From Streptomyces bambusae (GTDB lineage: Bacteria > Actinomycetota > Actinomycetes > Streptomycetales > Streptomycetaceae), in contig NZ_JAJAUZ010000012.1 in the NCBI RefSeq assembly GCF_020532645.1, forward strand, positions 62,001 through 126,000: a stretch of 64,000 nucleotides of DNA, given 5' to 3'. The translations under genes and the position numbers were made by a program. Of the stretch, positions 25,424 to 34,463 are shown in pieces. Below the pieces are notes generated by a model. The model had not been told where the DNA came from and ran no database searches. It saw nothing but the letters and a program-made list of their open reading frames with translations. Each line of letters begins with the position of its first letter. The first letter of the stretch is position 1.

Positions 25424-26395
25424 TCAGCCCGTACGCCCGCGGAAGGTGCTGCGGTACTCCCGCGGGGGCACGCCGACCCGCCGGGTGAACGGCGGGCGCA
25501 GCGAGACCGCGGAGGCGAATCCGCAGCGGACGGCGATCTCGTCCACCGGCAGGCCGGTCTCCTCCAGCAGCTGCTGGGCCGCGAGGATCCGCTGGTCGAG
25601 GAGCCAGCGCAGCGGGGTGGTGCCGGTGGCCCCGGCGAACCGGCGGGCGAACGAGCGTTCCGACATGTGGCCCAGCGCGCCCATGCTGCGGACGGTCCAG
25701 GGCCGGCCCAGGTCGGCGAGGACCCGGCTGCGGACCCCGGCGAGCGGGTCGGCCGCGGCGTCGGCCTCCGGGACCGGGGAGGGGATGAACTGGGCCTGGC
25801 CACCCGCCCGGAACGGCGCGGTGACCATGGCCCGGGCGATGGCCGCGGCGGTCTGCTGGCCGTGCGCGGAGCGGACCAGGTGCAGGCACAGGTCGATGCC
25901 CGCGGCCACCCCGGCGGAGCTCCAGATGCCGTCGTCCCCGGTGAACAGCACCTCGGGCCGTACGTCGGCGGCCGGGTGGCGGCGGGCGAGTTCGGCGGTG
26001 AGGGCCCAGTGGGTGGTGACGGCCCGCCCGTCGAGCAGCCCGGCCTCGCCGAGGACGAAGGCTCCCGCGCACAGCGAGGCGAGCGGGGTGCCCCGGGCGT
26101 GGACGGCGCGCAGGACGTCGAGCACGGCCGGCGGGGTGGCGGCCGCCGGGTCGGTGATCCCGGGGATCATGACCAGGTCGCAGTCGAGCAGGGCTGCCAG
26201 GGGGTGGTCGGGCACCCGCTCCAGCCCGCCGCCGAGCCGGACCCGCGCGCCGTCGGGCCCGCAGACCCGCAGGTCGAAGCGGGGTCCGTGGCCGGCCGCG
26301 CGCTCGGCCCACACCTCCCCGATCACCGCGTAGTCGAAGGCGCGCACGCCGTCGAAGACGAGGCAGCCCACCGTGCGGAACTCCGGAACGTCCAT
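25424..26395 (-). CDS. GlxA/FtrA-type AraC regulator with DJ-1/PfpI domain
   Basis: A 323-aa regulator: an N-terminal DJ-1/PfpI amidotransferase-like sensor (about 5-190) with the elbow cysteine in LASLCAGAFVLGEAG, and a C-terminal AraC DNA-binding domain (about 225-318; ARRFAGATGTTPLRWL and VDEIAVRCGFASAVSLRPPF). The usual GlxA spelling is S-x-R-x-F-x-x-F; here it reads SLRPPFTRR. ATG 26395 is used; GTG 26434 is an alternative with weak GC-rich upstream sequence. Divergent from an isochorismatase-like hydrolase, which is the likely target. Confidence 0.9.
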   Translation of the reverse strand: MDVPEFRTVGCLVFDGVRAFDYAVIGEVWAERAAGHGPRFDLRVCGPDGARVRLGGGLERVPDHPLAALLDCDLVMIPGITDPAAATPPAVLDVLRAVHARGTPLASLCAGAFVLGEAGLLDGRAVTTHWALTAELARRHPAADVRPEVLFTGDDGIWSSAGVAAGIDLCLHLVRSAHGQQTAAAIARAMVTAPFRAGGQAQFIPSPVPEADAAADPLAGVRSRVLADLGRPWTVRSMGALGHMSERSFARRFAGATGTTPLRWLLDQRILAAQQLLEETGLPVDEIAVRCGFASAVSLRPPFTRRVGVPPREYRSTFRGRTG

Positions 26396-26466
26396 GGCGG
26401 GAATGTATCGATCGGCGGCTGCCTCGATGATCACGGCCCCCGGCGGTGCCGCCCGAGGATGGGGTC

Positions 26467-27060
26467 ATGACGAACACGAGCGCTTTCGGCGCCCCCCTGA
26501 CCCTCGACTCCGACGCCGTCCTCATCGTGGTGGACGTCCAGCAGGGCTTTGACGACGCGGAGTTCTGGGGCGTGCGGGACAACCCGGACGCCGAGAAGAA
26601 CATCGCGGCGATCGCCGCCGCCTGGCAGGACTCCGGCCGTCCGGTGGTGGTGGTCCGGCACGCCTCGGACGGCGGGCCGCTGCAGCCGGGCACCCCGGGG
26701 CACGAGCTGAAGCCGGAGGCCGCCGGGATCCGCGCCGACCTGCACATCACCAAGACGGTCAACAGCGCCTTCTACGGCACCCCCGACCTGCACGCCTGGC
26801 TCGGCGAGCGGGGCGCCCGGCAGGTGGTGGTGACCGGGATCATGACCAACGTGTGCAACGAGTCGACGGCCCGGATGGCCGGGAACCTCGGATACGACAC
26901 GGTGTTCCCGATCGACGCCATGCACACGTTCGGCCTGACCGGTCCGGACGGCGTGACCGTGCCGGCGGAGGAGCTCGCCCGCGGGACCGCCGCCGTCCTG
27001 CACGCGATGCGGTTCGCGAAGGTGGTCACCACGGAGGCGGTGCTGGCCGCGGCGGTCTGA
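26467..27060 (+). CDS. Isochorismatase-like cysteine hydrolase
   Basis: A 197-aa cytoplasmic hydrolase with the triad of the nicotinamidase/isochorismatase family: Asp23 in VVDVQQGF, Lys96 in HITKTVNSAF and Cys130 in IMTNVCNESTARMA. ATG 26467 follows GAGGATGGGG. The pairing with a divergent DJ-1/AraC regulator is common for small amidases of unknown physiological substrate. Length and motifs are complete. Confidence 0.91.
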   Translation: MTNTSAFGAPLTLDSDAVLIVVDVQQGFDDAEFWGVRDNPDAEKNIAAIAAAWQDSGRPVVVVRHASDGGPLQPGTPGHELKPEAAGIRADLHITKTVNSAFYGTPDLHAWLGERGARQVVVTGIMTNVCNESTARMAGNLGYDTVFPIDAMHTFGLTGPDGVTVPAEELARGTAAVLHAMRFAKVVTTEAVLAAAV

Positions 27061-27108
27061 CCGCCGGCCGCCGCGGACCCGGCCCTGATCCGCCGGACTC
27101 GCCCCAGG

Positions 27109-28020
27109 TCAGTCCGCGGCGAGTCCGGCCGGCACCGCGGCCCGCAGGGCTTCGGTGACGGCGGCCACCGCGGGATGGGCGGCGGCCCCGCTGCGGAAGG
27201 CGATCCGGGTACGGCGCTGCACCGGCAGCCGGTCCAGGCGCACCGCCGGCCCGTGGTCCACCACGCCGAGCTGCGGTACGACGGCCACCCCCTGCCCGGC
27301 GGCCACCAGGGCCAGCACGGTGGCGAACTCGTCGACCTGGTGCCGGATCCGCGGGGTGAACCCGGCGGCCTGGCAGGCCCGTACGGCCATGGCGTGGCAG
27401 AGGGTGCCGGGGGTGGCGGTGATCCACGGCGCGTCGCGCCAGCGGGCGAGGCCCCCAGGGTCGCCGGCGGGCAGCGGGGCGGCGGGCGCGGCGGGCGACG
27501 CCAGGTACATGGCCTCGGTGAACAGGGCGGCGGTGGTCACCCCGGTCTCCTCGGGGCAGGGCACGAAGTCGTACTCGTGGACCAGGGCCACGTCCAGGTC
27601 GCCGGCCCGCAGGGCGTGGGCCACGGCGGCGGGGTCGGTCTCCGAGACCATCGGTTCCAGCCCGGGGTGGCGGGCGGCGAGGACCGTGAGGGCGGCCGGG
27701 ACGATGGCCCGGGTGGCCGTGGGGAACGCGCCGATCCGCAGCGGTCCCGACAGGCCGTGCCGGGCGCCGGCGAGTTCGGCGGCGGCCTGTTCGAGGCGTT
27801 CCAGCACGGCGTCGGCGTGCCGGACCAGGTTCTCGCCCGCAGGCGTCAACCGGACCCGGCGGCCGGTCCGTTCCAGGAGCGGCAGGCCCGCCTCCCGTTC
27901 GAGGGCGCTGAGTTGCTGGGAGACCGCCGAGGGGGTGAAGGCGAGGGCTTCGGCCACGGCGGCGATGGTGCCGCGCACGGCGAGTTCGCGCAGCAGGCGC
28001 AGGCGTCGGACATCGAGCAT
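27109..28020 (-). CDS. LysR-family transcriptional regulator
   Basis: A 303-aa LysR regulator of the actinobacterial ArgP-like form: N-terminal winged HTH (LRLLRELAVRGTIAAVAEAL, TPSAVSQQLSALEREAGLPLLER) and a C-terminal periplasmic-binding-like effector domain (LRIGAFPTATRAIVPAAL, DVALVHEYDF). It is divergent, with only 72 bp between, from a DapA-family lyase that it probably controls. Confidence 0.92.
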   Translation of the reverse strand: MLDVRRLRLLRELAVRGTIAAVAEALAFTPSAVSQQLSALEREAGLPLLERTGRRVRLTPAGENLVRHADAVLERLEQAAAELAGARHGLSGPLRIGAFPTATRAIVPAALTVLAARHPGLEPMVSETDPAAVAHALRAGDLDVALVHEYDFVPCPEETGVTTAALFTEAMYLASPAAPAAPLPAGDPGGLARWRDAPWITATPGTLCHAMAVRACQAAGFTPRIRHQVDEFATVLALVAAGQGVAVVPQLGVVDHGPAVRLDRLPVQRRTRIAFRSGAAAHPAVAAVTEALRAAVPAGLAAD

Positions 28021-28092
28021 CAGCTCAGCTTACGTTTGGGAACAGAAATGCGAACTGGACCTGAGCGTTCTGGCCCGGCGACCCTCGGAGGC

Positions 28093-29007
28093 ATGACTCA
28101 GAAGACCCCGGCCGTCCACGGGACCGCCTTCCTGCACGGCATCCACGTACCGCTCGTCACCCCCTTCACCGCCGCCGGCGCCGTCGCGTACGAGGCGCTG
28201 GAGGGGCTGGCGCACCAGGCGATCGACGGGGGTGCGGCCGGGATCACGGCGCTCGGCACCACCGCGGAGGCCGCCACCCTGGTGGCGGCCGAGCGGGACG
28301 GGGTGGTGGACGTGTGCGCCCGGGTGTGCCGGGAGCGCGGGGCCGCCCTGCTGGTGGGGGCCGGGGGCGGCGGTACGCGGGCGGCCGGGGCGGCGCTCGC
28401 GGGGCTGGCGCGGTGGCCGGAGGTGGCCGGGGCGCTGGTGCTGGTGCCGCCGTTCACGCGGCCGACGCCGGAGGGCGTGGTGGCCCACTTCGCCCGGCTC
28501 GCGGCGACGGCTCCGGTGCCGCTGGTCGTCTACCACGTCCCGTACCGCACCGGGCTGCCGCTCGACGCGGGGACGCTGCGGACGATCGGGGCGCTGCCGG
28601 GGGTGGCGGGCGTCAAGTACGCGGCCGGGCTGGACGACGCGGCGGTGGCGCTGCTGGGCGACCTGCCGGCGGGGTTCGAGGTGCTCGCCGGGGACGACGT
28701 GCTGCTGTCGCCGATGCTGGCGCTGGGGGCGGCCGGCGGAATCCTGGCGTCGGCTCACCTGGCCACGGACCGGTTCGTCGAACTGGCCGCCGCCTGGCGG
28801 GCCGGCGAGAACGGCCGGGCCCGCGCGCTCGGGCACGCGCTGGCCCGGCTGTCGGCCGCCGCCTTCGCGGAACCCAACCCGACGGTCGTCAAGGGCGTGC
28901 TGCACGCGCAGGGCCGCATCCCGACCGCGGACGTCCGGCTGCCGCTGCTGCCCGCGGGCCGTCAGGCGGTGGACGCCGCCCTCACCTGCCTGGCCGAGCT
29001 GGGCTGA
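28093..29007 (+). CDS. DapA-family (dihydrodipicolinate synthase/N-acetylneuraminate lyase) aldolase
   Basis: A 304-aa class I aldolase barrel. Signature residues are the Thr pair in GTTAEAATL (56-57), Tyr147 in VVYHVPYRTG and the Schiff-base Lys175 in VAGVKYAAG. Family members condense or cleave pyruvate with an aldehyde: DHDPS, sialic acid lyase, KDG aldolase, trans-o-hydroxybenzylidenepyruvate hydratase-aldolase. GTTAEA in place of GTTGE and no lysine-biosynthesis neighbours argue for a catabolic role rather than housekeeping DapA. GGAGG is only 1 nt before ATG 28093, too close to be a normal ribosome site. Confidence 0.85.
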   Translation: MTQKTPAVHGTAFLHGIHVPLVTPFTAAGAVAYEALEGLAHQAIDGGAAGITALGTTAEAATLVAAERDGVVDVCARVCRERGAALLVGAGGGGTRAAGAALAGLARWPEVAGALVLVPPFTRPTPEGVVAHFARLAATAPVPLVVYHVPYRTGLPLDAGTLRTIGALPGVAGVKYAAGLDDAAVALLGDLPAGFEVLAGDDVLLSPMLALGAAGGILASAHLATDRFVELAAAWRAGENGRARALGHALARLSAAAFAEPNPTVVKGVLHAQGRIPTADVRLPLLPAGRQAVDAALTCLAELG

Positions 29008-29027
29008 CGGGCCTTCGGGAGCGTACG

Positions 29028-29058
29028 GCCGGGCAGCCGGACGGGCCGGCTGCCCGGC
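29028..29058. terminator. Bidirectional stem-loop
   Basis: Perfect 13-bp stem GCCGGGCAGCCGG / CCGGCTGCCCGGC with a 5-nt loop between the convergent DapA-family gene and methyltransferase gene. Confidence 0.8.
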
Positions 29059-29066
29059 GCGGCGGG

Positions 29067-29798
29067 TCAGGCGGGACGGCGGAACAAGGCCGTCCACAGG
29101 AAGGGTTCGCCGAAGTGCGGGGAGTCCGCGGGCTCGTCCGTCATCCGGCGGAACTCCACCTCCTGGAGGTCGGAGAAGATCAGGCGCAGCGAGGCGTCGG
29201 TGTAGGCGAGGCCGCCGTGCAGGGCGGACTGGCGGTAGAGGTCGGCGTCCGGGATCTCGGAGCCCATCGCGCCGGCGGCGAAGCAGGTGAGGGCGAAGTG
29301 CCCGCCGGGGGCGAGCACCCGGTCCAGCAGGGCCAGATAGCTGACGCGCCGGTGCGGGGGCAGGTGGTGGAAGCAGCCCGAGTCGTAGACGAGGTCGTAC
29401 GGGCCGCTCAGCTCGGCCGTGGTCAGTTCGAACGCGTCGCCGCAGTGGAAGCGGACGCCGGAACCGGCCTCGCGGGCGCGGTCGCGGGCCCAGTCCAGCG
29501 CGGCCGGTGACAGGTCGACGGCGTCGACGTCGAAGCCGCGGGCGTCCAGGTGGAGGGCGTTGCGGCCGGGGCCGCAGCCGAGGTCGAGCGCCCGGCCCGG
29601 GGTGACGAGCCCCCGGTCGAGGTAGCCGGTCAGGTTCTCGTCGGGCTTGGCCACGAAGAACGGCACGTCCCGGGTGCGGTCCGCGTAGAACGCGTCCCAC
29701 CACGGCGCGGCACCCTCGGTCCAGCGGTCGGCCTCTGCCGCGAACAGCCCGTCGAGCAGCTTCATCACGTCTTCGACCGAGCGTATGGTGCGGTCCAT
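29067..29798 (-). CDS. SAM-dependent methyltransferase (class I)
   Basis: A 243-aa cytoplasmic methyltransferase with motif I ALDLGCGPGRNALHL, motif II VDAVDLSPAALDWA, GDAFEL, and YDLVYDSGCFHHLPPHRRVSYL, the last resembling thiopurine-methyltransferase/TehB-like enzymes. ATG 29798 is preceded by AAAGGGGAG at short spacing. It is monocistronic with no regulator alongside; small toxic anions or thiols are possible acceptors by family analogy only. The 244-bp stretch after its promoter (29799-30042) holds nothing I recognise. Confidence 0.87.
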   Translation of the reverse strand: MDRTIRSVEDVMKLLDGLFAAEADRWTEGAAPWWDAFYADRTRDVPFFVAKPDENLTGYLDRGLVTPGRALDLGCGPGRNALHLDARGFDVDAVDLSPAALDWARDRAREAGSGVRFHCGDAFELTTAELSGPYDLVYDSGCFHHLPPHRRVSYLALLDRVLAPGGHFALTCFAAGAMGSEIPDADLYRQSALHGGLAYTDASLRLIFSDLQEVEFRRMTDEPADSPHFGEPFLWTALFRRPA

Positions 29799-30042
29799 CA
29801 ACTCCCCTTTCGCCAGGGGTTGAACGCTACGGCCCTGCCGGGAAAAAGCCCAGCTCAGGGCCGCTCCAAGGAAGTTGACGGAAGGTCTCGGGCGGGCGCT
29901 GGGCGCACTGCGGGCCCGGGGTCCGAGAGCACCCCCGCACCCGGGGGCGAACGGGCGCGTGCGACCCCGCCGCGGGCCGTGGCGGGGGTGTTCCGGGCGC
30001 CGCCGGGCGGGGTTTTTCGCGGCGGGAACTGCCGGACAGGGC

Positions 30043-30522
30043 CTACACGCCTTCGGCGGCGGTGGCCGCGTCCAGGGCGGTGGTGAGGCGGTCGAGGCGG
30101 GCTCGGAGGTCGACGATGTCGGCGAGGCCGAAGCCGGTGGCGGCGGCGATCCGGCGGGGCACCTCTGCGGCCCGCTCGCGCAGCGCGGCGCCGGCGGCGG
30201 TGGGCGAGATGTGCACGGAGCGCTCGTCCTCGGCGCTGCGTTCGCGGGTGACGAGGCCGGCCGCCTCCAGCCGCTTGAGCAGCGGGGAGAGCGTGCCCGA
30301 GTCGAGGCGCAGGCTGCGGCCGAGCTCCTTGACCGGGACGGTGCCCTGCTCCCAGAGGACCAGCATCACCAGGTACTGCGGGTAGGTGAGGCCGAGGTCC
30401 TTGAGGAGGACCCGGTAGAGGCTCCCGAACGCGCGGGACGCGGCGTTCAGCGAGAAGCAGATCTGTCCGTCGAGGCGCAGGAAGTCCTGGTCGGAGGGGG
30501 TGTCTGCGAGGCGCTCGGTCAT
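30043..30522 (-). CDS. ohrR: OhrR: MarR-family organic hydroperoxide sensor
   Basis: A 159-aa MarR-type repressor with the redox cysteine Cys22 in LDGQICFSLNAASRAF, exactly the OhrR context. The winged HTH is seen as LTYPQYLVMLVLWEQ, VKELGRSLRLDSGTLSPLLKRLEAAGLV and the wing RERSAEDERSVHI. Oxidation of Cys22 by organic peroxide should release it from DNA. It is divergent from ohr, with a perfect palindrome (30551-30564) in the shared promoter. Confidence 0.96.
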   Translation of the reverse strand: MTERLADTPSDQDFLRLDGQICFSLNAASRAFGSLYRVLLKDLGLTYPQYLVMLVLWEQGTVPVKELGRSLRLDSGTLSPLLKRLEAAGLVTRERSAEDERSVHISPTAAGAALRERAAEVPRRIAAATGFGLADIVDLRARLDRLTTALDAATAAEGV

Positions 30523-30547
30523 GGCATCCAGGATACCTCGCCGACCA

Positions 30548-30567
30548 TTGAGTTGTGCACAACTTAA
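30548..30567. promoter_or_regulatory. OhrR operator
   Basis: AGTTGTGCACAACT (30551-30564) is a perfect 14-bp palindrome, extended to 20 bp with one mismatched pair. It lies 26 bp from the ohrR start and 70 bp from the ohr start, with a further TTGTGTGC-like half-site just downstream (30568-30575). Confidence 0.82.
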
Positions 30568-30636
30568 TTGTGTGCTCTATTTATGGGGCGGCACCGCGAG
30601 GGGCCGCCCCCGTCACACCCCGAGAGGAACGCATCG

Positions 30637-31050
<414 letters not shown>

Positions 31051-31064
31051 TCGGGCAGTCCGGC

Positions 31065-31082
31065 AGCCGGCAGCGGCCGGCT
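31065..31082. terminator. Small stem-loop between ohr and the ligase gene
   Basis: AGCCGGC / GCCGGCT, 7-bp stem with a 4-nt loop, between convergent genes; the right arm touches the ligase stop codon. Confidence 0.5.
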
Positions 31083-32608
31083 CAGGCGGAGGCCAGCACC
31101 GTCTCCACGGTGTCGGCCTCCGCCGCCGTCTTGTCGGGGCGGTACCGGACCACGCGGGCGAAGCGGAGCGTGACCCCGGCCGGGTAGCGCGGCGAGCGCT
31201 GGAGTCCGTCGTACGCGATCTCCACGACGAGCTCCGGGCGCACCCGCACCGTGAACCCGTCGTCGGACACCGCCAGGGCCGTGAGCCGGGCGGTCTGGTC
31301 GCGGAGCACGGCGTCGGTGAGCCCCTTGAAGGTCTTGCCGAGCATCACGAAACCGCCGTCCGCAGTGCGCGCCCCGAGGTGCAGGTTGGACAGGAACCCG
31401 GTGCGGCGGCCGTGGCCCCGTTCTGCGGCCAGGACCACCAGGTCCAGGGTGTGCACCGGTTTGACCTTGAGCCAGTGGCGGCCGCGGCGGCCGGCCGAGT
31501 ACGGCGATTCGAGCGCCTTGACCACCACGCCCTCGTGACCGCGGGCGAGCGCCGCCGCCCAGAACGCCTCGGCCGCACCGGCGTCCGCGGCCGGGTCGGA
31601 CACCGCCAGCCGCCGGACCCGGGCCGACGGCGGGACCAGCCGGTCCAGCAGGGCGTGCCGTTCCCGCAGCGGGAGGTCGAGCAGTTCCTGCCCGTCGGCG
31701 ACGAGGACGTCGAAGAACGCCGGGCTGAGCGGCAGCGCGGCCTGCGCCGCGGCCACGTCCAGCCGGGAGCCGACCCGGCCCGCCACGTCCTGGAACGCCA
31801 CCGGCCGGCCTTCCGCGTCCAGCGCGATGGCCTCGCCGTCGAGGATGAAGTCGCCGCCCGGCAGGGTCCGTGCGAGGGCGGCGACCTCGGGCAGCCGGTC
31901 CGTGATCTCCGCCAGTGACCGGGTGTACGCGCGGACGGTGCCGGCCGTGCGGTGCACCTGTACGCGGATCCCGTCGAGCTTCTCCTCCACGCTGCACGGG
32001 CCGAGCGCGGTCAGCGCCTCGGTCACCGACTTCGCGGTGTGCGCGAGCATGGGCTGGACCGGGCGGCCGACGGTGACGGTGAACGCCGCCAGGGCCGCGG
32101 GCCCGCCGGCGAGCACCGCCTCGGCCACCGGGGGCAGCGCCCCGGCGTGCATCACGGCCCGCCGCAGGTCCCCGGCGGGCACCCCGGCGGCCTCGGCGAC
32201 CCCTTCGAGCGCGAGTGCGGCGAGGGCGCCCTGCCGTACCTCGCCGGAGATCAGGCGGATCAGGAACTCCTGCTCGGGGGCGGTGGCGCGGCCGAGCAGC
32301 GCGGTGAGGACGTGCCGTCGGCGGGCCTGGGATCCGGGGCCGGATTCGGCGGCCAGGTCCGTCAGCGCCGCGTCCACGGCCGTCACGGTCAGGACGGGCT
32401 CGTCGGATGCCGGGACCGGCTCGGCGAGCAGCCGCCGGCCCACGCCCAACCGCCCTTGCGGCAGTTCCCCGGCCAGGTAGGCCACGACGAGCCCCGCCTC
32501 TTCCACCGGCGCCCCGCCGAACAACCGGGCCAGCGCGCTCACCTTCCCACCCCGCCCGGCGGTGTCGGCAACTTCCCGGGAAACCCGCGCCACGTCCCCA
32601 ATCAACAC
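31082..32608 (-). CDS. ATP-dependent DNA ligase (LigB type)
   Basis: A 508-aa ligase of the archaeal/mycobacterial LigB type. An N-terminal DNA-binding domain (about 1-180) precedes the adenylation domain, whose nucleophile is Lys210 in VEEKLDGIRVQVH; motifs GDFILDGEAIA (III), FFDVLV (IIIa), GHEGVVVKALESPY (IV) and HWLKVKP (V) follow. An OB-fold ends the protein. It seals nicks, probably in repair, as a back-up to the NAD-dependent ligase. GTG 32608 is the longest start; no good ribosome site was seen. No Ku or LigD partner is adjacent. Confidence 0.93.
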   Translation of the reverse strand: MLIGDVARVSREVADTAGRGGKVSALARLFGGAPVEEAGLVVAYLAGELPQGRLGVGRRLLAEPVPASDEPVLTVTAVDAALTDLAAESGPGSQARRRHVLTALLGRATAPEQEFLIRLISGEVRQGALAALALEGVAEAAGVPAGDLRRAVMHAGALPPVAEAVLAGGPAALAAFTVTVGRPVQPMLAHTAKSVTEALTALGPCSVEEKLDGIRVQVHRTAGTVRAYTRSLAEITDRLPEVAALARTLPGGDFILDGEAIALDAEGRPVAFQDVAGRVGSRLDVAAAQAALPLSPAFFDVLVADGQELLDLPLRERHALLDRLVPPSARVRRLAVSDPAADAGAAEAFWAAALARGHEGVVVKALESPYSAGRRGRHWLKVKPVHTLDLVVLAAERGHGRRTGFLSNLHLGARTADGGFVMLGKTFKGLTDAVLRDQTARLTALAVSDDGFTVRVRPELVVEIAYDGLQRSPRYPAGVTLRFARVVRYRPDKTAAEADTVETVLASA

Positions 32609-32663
32609 CCCACCATCGTCCCGCCCGACCGCCGGATCGGCCCGCTGAGCGGTGTCCCACCGT

Positions 32664-32903
32664 GCAGGGGCTCCGCCCCCACACCCCCGGTCCTCAAACG
32701 CCGGACGGGCTGGATTTCCCCAGCCGGGACCTCGTCCGCGGGATGCGGCGGGGCAAAAACCACGCCCTGCCCTCGTCCGCCGGATGCGGCGGGGCGAAAT
32801 TCAGCCTCGCCGGCGATTGAGGCGCGGGGGTCCGGGGGCGGAGCCCCCGATCTTTGAGCCCCGTCGGCGGCTGAGGCGCGGGGTCCGGGGGCGGAGCCCC
32901 GGG
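32664..32903. repeat. Composite streptomycete intergenic repeats
   Basis: The 373-bp gap 32609-32981 holds one plus-oriented repeat copy (32664-32717: GGGGCTCCGCCCCC ... CCGGACGGGCTGGAT) and two minus-oriented copies (about 32800-32850 and 32858-32902: GAGGCGCGGGG-TCCGGGGGCGGAGCCCC). Between them is GCGGCGGGGCAAAAAC. The same arrangement recurs at 62800-62972 and a single copy at 35071. Each unit is itself a GC palindrome. Apart from the repeats, only the MFS gene promoter is expected here. Confidence 0.85.
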
Positions 32904-32981
32904 ACTGGGGCGCGCCGGTCAAGGGGGCGCGCATCACAAGACGGGCTGGCCGTACGCGCGTGGTACGGGCAGCCTGAAGCC

Positions 32982-34457
32982 ATGGACTCCGCACAGGCAC
33001 CGGCAACGAAGGACCGCCCCGTCCGGCTCCGGACGGCCCGCGGCCGCTGGGTCCTGTTCACCACCGTCCTCGGCTCCAGCATGGCCCTGCTCGACTCGAC
33101 CGTCGTCAACGTCGCCCTCCCCCGCATCGGCGAAGACCTCGGCGCAGACCTGGCCACCCTCCAGTGGACGGTCAACGCGTACATGCTCACCCTGGCGGGC
33201 CTGATCCTCGTCGGCGGCGCCCTCGGCGACCGCTTCGGCCGCCGAAGGATCTTCGTACTCGGCGTGGCCTGGTTCGGTGCCGGCTCCCTCCTGTGCGGCC
33301 TGGCCCCGAACGCCGCCGTGCTGGTCGCCGCCCGCGCCCTGCAGGGGATCGGCGGCGCCCTCCTGACCCCCGGCTCACTCGCCCTCATCCAGTCCTCCCT
33401 CGCCCCCGAGGACCGTGGCCGGGCCGTCGGCCTGTGGTCGGGTCTCGGCGGGGTCGGCGCGGCCGTCGGCCCGTTCCTCGGCGGCTGGCTGGTGGACGGT
33501 CCGGGCTGGCGCTGGGTGTTCCTGCTGAACGTCCCCCTGGCCGCACTCTGCGTACCGATCGCCCTGCGGCACGTACCGGAGTCGCGCGACCCGGAGGCCA
33601 CCGGCCGCTTCGACCTCGCCGGTGCGGCCCTCGGCGCCCTGGCCCTTGCCCTGGTCACGTACGCGCTGATCGAGGGCGGCTCGCCGGCCGGATACGCGAC
33701 GGCCGTGGCGGGCGTACTGCTGGCGGGCGTGTTCGTGGTGGTGGAGCGGCGGCGCCGGGACCCGATGGTGCCGCCGGACATCTTCTCGTCACGGCTGTTC
33801 ACCGCCGTCAACGTGGTGACGCTGTGCGTGTACGCGGCGCTCGGCGGCTTCTTCTTCCTCGCCGTCCTCCAGCTCCAGGTGGTGTGCGGCTACTCGGCTC
33901 TCGGCGCGGGCGCGGCGCTGCTGCCGACGACGGCGCTGATGCTGGTGCTGTCGGCGCGTGCGGGCGAGCTCGGGGAGCGCATCGGGCCACGGATCCCGCT
34001 GACGGCCGGCCCGCTGCTGTGCGCCGCGGGCATGCTGCTGATGGTGCGGGCGGGGCCGGACGCCTCGTACCTGCCGGACGTGCTGCCGGCGCTGCTCGTG
34101 CTGGGCCTCGGCATGGTGACGCTGGTGGCGCCGCTGACCGCGACGGTCCTGTCGTCGGTGCCGACCGCGCGGGCCGGGCTGGCGAGCGGCATCAACAACG
34201 CGGCGGCGCGGGCGGCCGGCCTGCTGGCCGTGGCGGCGCTGCCGCTGCTGGCGGGGATGGGACCGGAGGCGTACCGGTCGTCGGCGGAGTTCGACAGCGC
34301 GTTCCGGACGGCCATGTACTGGTGTGCGGGGCTGCTGGTGCTGGGCGCGCTGCTGGCCTGGACGACCGTACGCCCGGCCCGGGAGGCCGGCTGCCATCCG
34401 CAGTGCCGCACGTACTGCACGGTGGCGGCGCCGCCGCTGGAACCGCCGCAGGGGTGA
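32982..34457 (+). CDS. MFS drug-efflux transporter, DHA2 (14-TM) type
   Basis: A 491-aa proton-driven exporter with motif A LGDRFGRRRIFVLG, motif C-like GLGGVGAAVGPFLGGWLV and the start LGSSMALLDSTVVNVALP that typifies the EmrB/QacA-like DHA2 group. About fourteen membrane helices are predictable from hydrophobic blocks. ATG 32982 is used. The cytoplasmic tail is unusual in having three cysteines (GCHPQCRTYC) before a Pro-rich end. No regulator is adjacent. It ends 6 bp before a small membrane protein gene, suggesting one transcript. Confidence 0.93.
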   Translation: MDSAQAPATKDRPVRLRTARGRWVLFTTVLGSSMALLDSTVVNVALPRIGEDLGADLATLQWTVNAYMLTLAGLILVGGALGDRFGRRRIFVLGVAWFGAGSLLCGLAPNAAVLVAARALQGIGGALLTPGSLALIQSSLAPEDRGRAVGLWSGLGGVGAAVGPFLGGWLVDGPGWRWVFLLNVPLAALCVPIALRHVPESRDPEATGRFDLAGAALGALALALVTYALIEGGSPAGYATAVAGVLLAGVFVVVERRRRDPMVPPDIFSSRLFTAVNVVTLCVYAALGGFFFLAVLQLQVVCGYSALGAGAALLPTTALMLVLSARAGELGERIGPRIPLTAGPLLCAAGMLLMVRAGPDASYLPDVLPALLVLGLGMVTLVAPLTATVLSSVPTARAGLASGINNAAARAAGLLAVAALPLLAGMGPEAYRSSAEFDSAFRTAMYWCAGLLVLGALLAWTTVRPAREAGCHPQCRTYCTVAAPPLEPPQG

Positions 34458-34463
34458 CGGGCC

